Assembly: GCA_021813195.1 (NCBI GenBank)
Contig: JAKALI010000333.1
Location: 1-5,409 of the forward strand
From: Pseudomonadota bacterium
GTDB taxonomy: Bacteria > Pseudomonadota > Alphaproteobacteria > Rhizobiales > Hyphomicrobiaceae
Direction: 5' to 3'
Length of the DNA: 5,409 bases
The notes beneath the pieces were generated by a model that worked only from the letters and a program-made list of their open reading frames with translations, had not been told where the DNA came from and searched no databases. Position numbers and translations under genes: made by a program. Shown here in pieces: positions 1 to 4,903 of the stretch; position 1 is the stretch's first letter; each line of letters starts with the position of its first letter.

Positions 1-714
1 GACGGCGAACGCGCCAAGACCACCGGCGGCGCCCCAAACGAGCACGTTGTGGCCAGGCCTTAGGACATGCGGGCGATGGCCGAACAGCATGCGGTAAGCG
101 GTGGCCAGCGTGAGCGTATAGCAGGCGCTTTCTTCCCACGTGAGATGCCGGGGACGCTGCAGCAGCTGGCGATCCTGCACGCGGCAGAACTGGGCGAAGG
201 ACCCGTCCGGGGTCTCATAGCCCCAGATGCGCTGCGAGGGTGAGAACATCGGATCGCCGCCGTTGCACTCCTCGTCGTCGCCATCGTCCTGGTTGCAGTG
301 GATGACGACTTCATCGCCCACCTTCCAGCGCTTCACCTTGGAGCCGACGGCCCAAACGATGCCGGACGCATCCGAGCCACAAATATGATAGGGGTGCTTG
401 TGAACGTCGTTGATGGGAGAAATCGGAACACCCAGAGAGGCCCACACGCCGTTGTAGTTGACGCCCGCGGCCATAACGAGCACGAGCACATCGTGGCTAT
501 CGAGTTCCCAGGTGGGGACAACCTCGACCTGCATGGCCTTATCAGGTTCGCCGTGCCGCTCGGCACGGATGGCCCATGCGTACATCTTCTTAGGTACGTG
601 TCCCAGCGGTGGGATCTCACCGATCTCGTAGAGGTCTTTCGTCCCCGCCACGATGGCCGGTGCACCCACCGGTGCGGCGCCCTCCTCCCTCTTGGCAGCA
701 TTTTGGCTCGACAT
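1..714 (-). CDS. ccr: Crotonyl-CoA carboxylase/reductase, N-terminal 238 codons (runs off left edge)
   Basis: Ccr catalyses the NADPH-dependent reductive carboxylation of crotonyl-CoA to (2S)-ethylmalonyl-CoA, the signature step of the ethylmalonyl-CoA pathway in the cytoplasm. The frame is open from the ATG at 714 to the window edge without a stop. It shows the family's order of segments: a GroES-like medium-chain reductase N-domain with AAGVNYNGVWASLG (residues 82-95) and HICGSDASG (110-118), the family's acidic Cys-containing insert CNQDDGDDEECNGGDP (140-155), the LTWEESACYTLTLATAYRM stretch (191-209), and the start of the nucleotide-binding fold, VWGAAGGLG (226-234). The family is about 430 aa long, so roughly the last 190 residues, with the rest of the NADPH domain, lie outside. 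CO2-binding Asn, Phe and Glu residues known in the Kitasatospora enzyme should fall near residues 86-88 and 193-195, but I cannot align them exactly. The start is supported by AGGGAGAG at 730-723, eight bases upstream. The gene is divergent from the 957-1310 and ecm genes. Confidence 0.96.
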   Translation of the reverse strand, partial: MSSQNAAKREEGAAPVGAPAIVAGTKDLYEIGEIPPLGHVPKKMYAWAIRAERHGEPDKAMQVEVVPTWELDSHDVLVLVMAAGVNYNGVWASLGVPISPINDVHKHPYHICGSDASGIVWAVGSKVKRWKVGDEVVIHCNQDDGDDEECNGGDPMFSPSQRIWGYETPDGSFAQFCRVQDRQLLQRPRHLTWEESACYTLTLATAYRMLFGHRPHVLRPGHNVLVWGAAGGLGAFAV

Positions 715-956
715 ACGCCCATCTCTCCCTGATGTCGTCTCAACCCCGGCCCCGGCCCGATGCTTGCCTGCGCATGCCTCTTTCCCGACCGTGAAGGTCA
801 CGTTTCAAGCATTTTTTCGCGCCGCAAGAAAGAGGGGTTCGATGAGACCAATCGGACCGGCAATCAAAAGTTAACAAGGTTCGGCTAGTATAGGATTGAC
901 CGGCGAATGCGGTGGCCGGCCGCGCAAGAGCGACGATCCCGAGAGTGCAGGCGACA
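715..956. promoter_or_regulatory. Divergent intergenic region between ccr and the 957-1310 gene
   Basis: This 242-bp stretch has no credible gene and must carry the ccr promoter, plus any promoter for the rightward gene. It holds a 7-bp inverted repeat, ATGCTTG (760-766) and CAAGCAT (806-812), followed by a T-run to 817. Nested inside it is the shorter palindrome CGTGA-agg-TCACG (790-802). The 870-900 stretch is AT-rich compared with its surroundings (GTTAACA at 870-876, TAGTATAGG at 886-894). I found no hexamer pair with proper spacing on either strand, so exact promoters are not called. In Methylobacterium, ccr is controlled by the TetR-type regulator CcrR through a palindrome. The inverted repeats here are candidate operators, but I cannot match them to a known site. 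Confidence 0.5.
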
Positions 957-1310
957 ATGGCGGATGTGATCCACCAGATTTTCAACGTCGACGCTTACAC
1001 TTTGAGCGTCGTCGCCGCGCTCGTCGGGTGGGCCGTGATTCTGATTGCGCTCACGCTCCGCTCCAACATGGTGGCGGCATATTTCCTGCCGTTCCTGGCG
1101 CTTGGCGCATTCCTGACCCTCTTTGCCTGTCGTGAATTTCTCATCACTGTCGTCAGCGATCGGAATTCCAACATTATCATCGTCGCCGGTGCGGGCGTCA
1201 TTTTCGGCTTCTTGGTTGGGGTCGGGCTGCAGCGCTTGGCTTACATAATCATCGACCGCGCAGGCCCCGTACGTAACAGCAACGAGATCGGCCAGGAACG
1301 CCGGGTCTAG
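957..1310 (+). CDS. Small three-helix membrane protein of unknown function
   Basis: I do not recognise this 117-aa protein. Three hydrophobic segments are clear: about residues 15-35 (TLSVVAALVGWAVILIALTL), 38-58 (MVAAYFLPFLALGAFLTLF) and 72-92 (NIIIVAGAGVIFGFLVGVG), with a short polar, charged C-terminal tail from 100 to 117. The loop between helices two and three (residues 59-71) carries CREF and the charged SDRNSN. The protein is probably in the inner membrane; no enzyme motif or cofactor site is visible. The ATG at 957 was chosen because AGG (949-951) lies five bases upstream and the protein begins just before the first helix. A GTG at 912 is in frame and would add 15 Arg/Ala-rich residues without a good ribosome site. 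The gene lies between divergent ccr and ecm, 161 bp before the ecm start and in the same direction. It could be a membrane partner of the locus or an unrelated insertion. Confidence 0.75.
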   Translation: MADVIHQIFNVDAYTLSVVAALVGWAVILIALTLRSNMVAAYFLPFLALGAFLTLFACREFLITVVSDRNSNIIIVAGAGVIFGFLVGVGLQRLAYIIIDRAGPVRNSNEIGQERRV

Positions 1311-1471
1311 CCTCGGCAATCGTAATTCGGTCCATAGCGCGCGGCTTGAGGGCGGCTGCGGCGGTCGCCAGGACTGGTGCACCGTACCGACATGCGATCC
1401 TTTTGGCGTTGCAGGCGGACGTCTTTTGGCTAAGAACAGACGTGGAATTTCACTCGTTTCGAGGATCGAGC
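1311..1471 (+). promoter_or_regulatory. Leader/promoter region upstream of ecm
   Basis: This 161-bp gap precedes ecm. It contains an 8-bp palindrome GGTGCACC (1376-1383), a short hairpin GGCG-gt-CGCC (1360-1369) and an 8-bp direct repeat CTTTTGGC at 1400-1407 and 1423-1430, 23 bp apart. TTGCAG (1409-1414) followed 16 bases later by TAAGAA (1431-1436) is a weak sigma-70-like pair, and it overlaps the second copy of the repeat. These could form an ecm promoter with an operator, but the match is poor. The ecm reading frame stays open leftwards to 1346, but this part has no ribosome site and its Ala/Arg-rich translation does not look like family sequence. Confidence 0.3.
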
Positions 1472-3484
1472 ATGTCCGATACGGCGGCCAAGACGCCATC
1501 CCAAGCCCAGCAGATCTCCCCGCAACGCGACAAGCCCTGGCTGTTTCGTACCTACGCCGGGCATTCCACGGCTGCCAAATCGAACGCGCTGTACAAGACC
1601 AACTTGGCAAAGGGCCAGACCGGCCTTTCGATTGCCTTCGATCTGCCCACGCAGACCGGCTACGACAGTGACCATGAACTGGCCCGTGGCGAGGTCGGCA
1701 AGGTTGGTGTTCCTGTATCGCACCTGGGCGATATGCGCACACTGCTCGACGGGATACCTCTCGACCAAATGAACACATCGATGACGATCAACGCCACAGC
1801 AGCGTGGTTGTTGTCGCTGTATGTCGCATTTGCCGACGAGACGGGGGCGCCCCGCGGCAAACTGACCGGCACCATTCAGAACGACATCATCAAAGAGTAC
1901 CTCTCGCGGGGAACATACGTGTTCCCGCCCGAGCCGTCGCTGCGGCTCATCAAGGACACGATCGTCTTTTCCACCCGGGAAGTGCCGAAGTGGAACCCGA
2001 CGAATGTGTGTTCCTACCATTTGCAGGAGGCAGGTGCGACGCCGGTGCAGGAACTGGCCTTCGCCCTGGCGACCGCGCTCGCTGTGTTGGACACGGTCAA
2101 AGCCTCGGGCGAGGTGCCGGTAAGTGAGTTCGGCAATGTCGTTGGCCGCGTTTCCTTTTTCGTCAATGCGGGCATGCGCTTCATCACCGAGATGTGCAAG
2201 ATGCGCGCCTTCACCGAACTGTGGGACGAGATTTGCCGCGAGCGCTATGGAGTCACGGATCCCAAGCACCGCCTTTTCCGCTACGGCGTGCAGGTCAACT
2301 CACTTGGTCTCACCGAGCAGCAACCAGAAAACAATGTCTATCGCATTCTGCTTGAAATGCTGGCGGTTACGCTATCGAAGAACGCGCGTGCGCGCGCCGT
2401 GCAGCTTCCGGCCTGGAATGAAGCCTTGGGCCTGCCGCGTCCATGGGATCAACAATGGTCCCTCCGCATGCAACAGATCCTCGCCTATGAGACGGATCTT
2501 CTCGAGTATGGTGACATTTTCGATGGCTCGATCGAGATCAAACGCCGTGTCGATCAATTAAAAGAGGAGGCCCGCGAGGAGCTCAAAACGATCGAAGCGT
2601 TGGGCGGCGCCGTATCGGCGATCGACTACATGAAGCGGCGTTTGGTGGAAAGTAATACCAACCGGCTGCGCGCTATTGAAACGGGTCAGCAGATCGTTGT
2701 TGGCGTCAACAAATGGACGGAGACGGAACCTTCGCCACTGACGACGGGCGAGGGAGCGATCATGGTCGTTGATCCCGCGGTGGAGGCCGAGCAGATCGAG
2801 AGGCTCAAGGCTTGGCGGGCACAGCGCGATAGCAAGGCCGTGGCAGCGGCACTCAGCGAACTGGAACGGGCAGCCAAGGAGGGCCGCAACATCATGGAGC
2901 CGTCGATCGCGTGCGCGCGCGCAGGCGTGACGACGGGCGAGTGGGGCGGAACGCTGCGTCGGATTTTCGGCGAGTATCGCGCGCCCACGGGGGTCGCCCA
3001 GGCCGCGGCCCAGCGCGACGGGGCTGGACTTGACGACGTTCGGGCCGCCGTCGAGGCGCTCTCGGTCAAGCTTGGCCGACGCGTGAAGTTTCTCGTGGGC
3101 AAGCCCGGACTGGATGGCCATTCCAATGGCGCCGAGCAGATCGCCGTGCGCGCCCGCGATGTCGGCATGGAAGTCGTCTACGAAGGCATTCGACTAACGC
3201 CCGCACAGATCGTGCGTGCTGCGCTCGATGAAGCCGTGCACGTTGTCGGCCTGTCAATCCTGTCGGGCAGCCATGTGCCGCTGGTGAAAGATGTCATGGA
3301 GCGCATGCGCAAGGAGGGCCTGAGCGATGTTCCAGTCGTGGTTGGCGGCATCATCCCGCCCGAGGACGAGGCGACGCTGAAAGCGTTTGGCGTTGCGGCA
3401 GTCTATACCCCAAAAGACTTCCAACTTAACGACATCATGGCTGACATCGTGCGCCTAGTCGCCGGCGAAGCCAAAGCTGCCTAA
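1472..3484 (+). CDS. ecm: Ethylmalonyl-CoA mutase (coenzyme B12-dependent; MeaA)
   Basis: Ecm converts (2R)-ethylmalonyl-CoA to (2S)-methylsuccinyl-CoA by a radical carbon-skeleton rearrangement with adenosylcobalamin, in the ethylmalonyl-CoA pathway. At 670 aa it is one full-length chain, with the catalytic barrel at about residues 20-520 and a C-terminal B12-binding domain at about 535-665. Residues matching the methylmalonyl-CoA mutase active site are present: Tyr28 (in RTYAG), Arg146 (in LSRGTY) and His183 (in YHLQEAGAT), with the same 155-residue spacing as Tyr89 and His244 of the Propionibacterium enzyme. The B12 signature is complete: Asp548-x-His550-x-x-Gly553, with His550 as lower axial ligand, then Ser595-x-Leu597 and Gly625-Gly626. 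The signature NSLGLTEQQPENNVYRILLE and the AYETDLLEYGD stretch are typical of Ecm rather than methylmalonyl- or isobutyryl-CoA mutase. The ATG at 1472 is chosen because GAGGA (1461-1465) lies six bases upstream and family homology starts shortly after. A small membrane-protein gene follows 15 bases after the stop. Confidence 0.96.
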   Translation: MSDTAAKTPSQAQQISPQRDKPWLFRTYAGHSTAAKSNALYKTNLAKGQTGLSIAFDLPTQTGYDSDHELARGEVGKVGVPVSHLGDMRTLLDGIPLDQMNTSMTINATAAWLLSLYVAFADETGAPRGKLTGTIQNDIIKEYLSRGTYVFPPEPSLRLIKDTIVFSTREVPKWNPTNVCSYHLQEAGATPVQELAFALATALAVLDTVKASGEVPVSEFGNVVGRVSFFVNAGMRFITEMCKMRAFTELWDEICRERYGVTDPKHRLFRYGVQVNSLGLTEQQPENNVYRILLEMLAVTLSKNARARAVQLPAWNEALGLPRPWDQQWSLRMQQILAYETDLLEYGDIFDGSIEIKRRVDQLKEEAREELKTIEALGGAVSAIDYMKRRLVESNTNRLRAIETGQQIVVGVNKWTETEPSPLTTGEGAIMVVDPAVEAEQIERLKAWRAQRDSKAVAAALSELERAAKEGRNIMEPSIACARAGVTTGEWGGTLRRIFGEYRAPTGVAQAAAQRDGAGLDDVRAAVEALSVKLGRRVKFLVGKPGLDGHSNGAEQIAVRARDVGMEVVYEGIRLTPAQIVRAALDEAVHVVGLSILSGSHVPLVKDVMERMRKEGLSDVPVVVGGIIPPEDEATLKAFGVAAVYTPKDFQLNDIMADIVRLVAGEAKAA

Positions 3485-3499
3485 CGTGAAAGGTTGAAC

Positions 3500-3853
3500 A
3501 TGCGCCACGAGGTCCGCCGCAAACTCGATTGGGAATTGCGTAAACGCAATTTGCGCCGCGCGGGCTTTGCAGTGTGCGCGCTGGCGGTGTTTGCTGGCGC
3601 TTTATGGTTCGAGGGCCTCGATGCCAAGGTCGTGAACCGCCACGTCGCTGGCACCGTGACGGACGTCGAACCCTTCGTTGGGCGCAGTTCGCAAGCCATC
3701 CAAGAAGGGTTGGACGTCAGTGTGAAGCTTGACGAAAGCGGACACACCGTGCACGTCCTGGCGTTGAAAACCACCCACCCCCAGCGTGGCGATCATGTGG
3801 AGATTATCGAACATCTCCACGGCAGCGGACGGGCCACCTACTCTTGGAAGTGA
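3500..3853 (+). CDS. Small single-pass membrane protein of unknown function, co-transcribed with ecm
   Basis: I do not recognise this 117-aa protein. A strongly basic N-terminus (residues 1-20, rich in Arg and Lys) precedes one hydrophobic helix at about 21-38 (AGFAVCALAVFAGALWF). By the positive-inside rule, residues 39-117 should face the periplasm. The exported part is short and probably beta-rich, with alternating Val residues (AGTVTDVEPFV at 50-60, LDVSVKLDES at 71-80, GHTVHVLALK at 81-90, GDHVEIIEH at 97-105), and ends in the distinctive GSGRATYSWK (108-117). The spacing pattern vaguely suggests an OB- or SH3-like barrel, but that is a guess. Cys27 lies within the helix with no lipobox, so it is not an obvious lipoprotein. 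The ATG at 3500 is chosen over the TTG at 3494 because GAAAGG (3488-3493) lies six bases upstream of the ATG. The 15-bp gap after the ecm stop indicates co-transcription. Confidence 0.85.
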   Translation: MRHEVRRKLDWELRKRNLRRAGFAVCALAVFAGALWFEGLDAKVVNRHVAGTVTDVEPFVGRSSQAIQEGLDVSVKLDESGHTVHVLALKTTHPQRGDHVEIIEHLHGSGRATYSWK

Positions 3854-3996
3854 AGCCGCATGGGGCACGCACAGGTGGGATGAGAGATCCTAAATTGCGG
3901 AACCCAGTCGCGTTGAGCCCGGCACCCTGAGCCAGGTGCCTCGAAGTCGGTGTCCGGCGCCCTGAGCTTGGGCTCACGAGGGAGCGATCTAGGCGG
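3854..3996. other. Gene-free stretch after the ecm operon
   Basis: I see no plausible gene on either strand here. A reading frame on the minus strand (4023-3838) has Pro/Arg-rich sequence typical of non-coding high-GC DNA and covers the repeat block. No classical terminator with a T-run follows the 3853 stop. The only structure is the palindromic block at 3914-3981, listed separately, which may end the ecm transcript. Confidence 0.6.
3914..3981. repeat. Palindrome-rich block resembling a dispersed intergenic (REP-like) repeat
   Basis: Several inverted repeats overlap in 68 bp. TGAGCCC (3914-3920) pairs with GGGCTCA (3970-3976). GGCACC (3921-3926) pairs with GGTGCC (3935-3940). CCTCG (3939-3943) pairs with CGAGG (3977-3981). 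TGAGC-ttgg-GCTCA (3963-3976) forms a local hairpin, and GGCGCC (3956-3961) is self-complementary. There is also an imperfect direct repeat: CCGGCACCCTGAGC and CCGGCGCCCTGAGC (13 of 14 identical). Such alternative-folding blocks with CCTGAGC and CTCGAAG words are common between genes in alphaproteobacteria, often downstream of operons. No T-run follows, so a simple intrinsic terminator is not supported. Multi-copy status cannot be seen in this window. Confidence 0.45.
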
Positions 3997-3997
3997 T

Positions 3998-4027
3998 CTT
4001 GCAGGCGTAGGATTAAATCTCAATTTA
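3998..4027 (+). promoter_or_regulatory. Candidate RpoH (heat shock sigma factor) promoter for hsp20
   Basis: CTTGCA (3998-4003), a 15-base spacer and CTCAATTTA (4019-4027) resemble the RpoH consensus CTTGAA-N13-15-CCCCATTTA. The -35 core CTTG is exact and the -10 region matches 7 of 9 positions. Transcription would start near 4034, giving a leader of about 140 nt that contains the four hairpins of the putative thermometer. Dual control by RpoH and ROSE is established for rhizobial small heat shock genes. The match is by eye only. Confidence 0.55.
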
Positions 4028-4052
4028 TTTTAGGTCCAAATGGGCAGATTTT

Positions 4053-4173
4053 CTTTGACGCGCATCAGAGCGCAAAGACCGAGCCTGTGCGAGCTTTCAA
4101 TCGATAGCGATCGCAGGCCCGCCCTAAGCGGACGTGGTTGCTCATGACACTCTTGTTTCGAGGAGCCTATGCC
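4053..4173 (+). promoter_or_regulatory. ROSE-like RNA thermometer in the hsp20 5' leader
   Basis: Four consecutive hairpins lead into the start codon. I: CTTT (4053-4056) plus GCGC (4060-4063) pair with GCGC (4070-4073) plus AAAG (4074-4077). II: GCCTG (4083-4087) plus CGA (4090-4092) pair with TCG (4111-4113) plus CAGGC (4114-4118). III: CCGC-cctaa-GCGG (4119-4131). IV: GGTTGCTC (4136-4143) pairs with GAGGAGCC (4160-4167). Hairpin IV sequesters the Shine-Dalgarno GAGGAG (4160-4165), using a TTGCT that fits the ROSE signature UYGCU, with the characteristic unpaired G (4140 against 4163). The stem may extend outwards (4133-4135 with 4169-4171, U4168 bulged). ROSE elements repress translation of alphaproteobacterial small heat shock genes at normal temperature and melt on heat shock. 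Architecture, position and target gene all agree; the folding was done by hand. Confidence 0.75.
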
Positions 4174-4683
4174 ATGGATCTCAAGTCTCTCAATCCCTTC
4201 GCCCAGTCCAGCTCTCGTGCCGTGACGCCGACAACATCGAATGGCGACCCATTCTTGGCCATGCGCCGTGAAATGGACCGCTTGTTCGATGCCTTCGCCC
4301 GAGACTGGGCGTTGCCCGCGCCATTTGCCGTGTCGGGCGGCGTCCTCTCGCCAAAGATCAACGTGGCGGAAACCGAATCCGGGCTGGAAGTTACAGCCGA
4401 GCTTCCCGGCATCGACCAGAAAGACATCGATCTCAATCTCGACAACGGGGTCCTCACGATTCAAGCTGAGCACTCTGCCGAGAAAGAGGAGAAAGACGAG
4501 AAGAAGCAGTATCATGTCGTCGAGCGGTCCTATGGCACGTTCCTGCGCCGCATCGCTCTCCCCTTCGAACCCGACGAGTCGAAAGTGGAAGCGACATTCG
4601 ATAAGGGCGTGCTCAAAGTTATCGTGCCGCGATCGGCAGAGGCGGCCAAGCAGGTCCGAAAAATCGCGATCAAAGGCGCTTGA
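4174..4683 (+). CDS. hsp20: Small heat shock protein, Hsp20/alpha-crystallin family
   Basis: This is a cytoplasmic, ATP-independent holdase chaperone that binds unfolding proteins during heat stress. The 169-aa chain has a variable N-terminal arm (1-57) containing DPFLAMRREMDRLFDAFARD (25-44), typical of bacterial Hsp20. The alpha-crystallin domain spans about 59-151, with KINVAETESGLEVTAELPGI (61-80) and the family signature A-x-F-x-x-G-V-L (140-147, ATFDKGVL) followed by a Pro at 152. A C-terminal I-x-I oligomerisation motif is present (IAI, 164-166). A Glu/Lys-rich loop (EKEEKDEKKQ, 103-112) lies at the usual place between strands. The ATG at 4174 is preceded by GAGGAG (4160-4165), eight bases away. 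An in-frame ATG at 4144 is upstream of that ribosome site and inside the thermometer hairpin, so it was rejected. Expression is probably controlled by an RpoH promoter and the ROSE-like leader. Confidence 0.95.
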   Translation: MDLKSLNPFAQSSSRAVTPTTSNGDPFLAMRREMDRLFDAFARDWALPAPFAVSGGVLSPKINVAETESGLEVTAELPGIDQKDIDLNLDNGVLTIQAEHSAEKEEKDEKKQYHVVERSYGTFLRRIALPFEPDESKVEATFDKGVLKVIVPRSAEAAKQVRKIAIKGA

Positions 4684-4714
4684 GGAAAGCGTTCGCCAGC
4701 CGGCGCACGCCATG

Positions 4715-4738
4715 TGATCGGCCTGATGATCGGCCTGA
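4715..4738. repeat. Perfect 12-bp tandem duplication
   Basis: TGATCGGCCTGA occurs twice back to back (4715-4726 and 4727-4738) in the gap after hsp20. It is probably a small replication-slippage product. No function is apparent. Confidence 0.8.
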
Positions 4739-4754
4739 CCACGATGGCCGTTAA

Positions 4755-4793
4755 CCCCGTGGGAGGCTGCCCGCAGAAGCGGCCTCCACGGGG
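4755..4793. terminator. Strong hairpin between convergent genes, probable bidirectional terminator
   Basis: CCCCGTGG (4755-4762) and AGGC (4764-4767), with G4763 bulged, pair with GCCTCCACGGGG (4782-4793), giving a 12-bp GC-rich stem. Alternatively, the inner part folds as CCGC-agaa-GCGG (4771-4782). It lies 71 bp after the hsp20 stop and beyond the 3' end of the convergent MarC-family gene, where a shared terminator is expected. Neither side has a true T-run (CCAAGTCC on the right; TTAACGG read on the minus strand), so it may act as an RNA 3'-end stabiliser or work with Rho. Confidence 0.55.
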
Positions 4794-4903
4794 CCAAGTC
4801 CGACAAATTTCATGCGGGACTCAACGTTGCGGTTGTGGGCGTGCTGGACGCATGAAGTTCAGCCTGTGCACGCATCACGCACAACACCCAATCGTACCCG
4901 CTG

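Noticed and set aside
298..732. 144-codon plus-strand open frame opposite ccr
   Set aside because: It lies antisense to the well-supported ccr frame, its translation resembles no protein family, and long antisense frames are expected in GC-rich coding DNA.
760..817. Rho-independent terminator on the plus strand (CAAGCAT followed by T-run)
   Set aside because: The stem is 7 bp with a 39-nt loop, and there is no upstream plus-strand gene to terminate because ccr reads away; kept only as a possible operator or leader structure.
1346..1471. N-terminal extension of ecm by 42 codons from an upstream start
   Set aside because: There is no ribosome site at 1346 and the extra residues do not resemble the family, whereas the ATG at 1472 has GAGGA six bases upstream.
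885..1778. 297-codon minus-strand open frame
   Set aside because: It runs antisense across the three-helix gene and the start of ecm, with low-complexity Arg/Ser/Pro-rich translation and no ribosome site; it is a shadow frame.
1430..2269. 279-codon minus-strand open frame inside ecm
   Set aside because: It is entirely antisense to the strongly supported mutase, with an Arg/Gly/His-rich shadow translation.
4138..4173. Earlier in-frame starts for hsp20, including the ATG at 4144
   Set aside because: They lie upstream of the Shine-Dalgarno at 4160-4165 and inside the thermometer hairpin; the ATG at 4174 has correct spacing.
4030..4806. 258-codon minus-strand open frame opposite hsp20
   Set aside because: It is antisense to a clear Hsp20 gene and crosses the hairpin and the leader; its translation has no family features.
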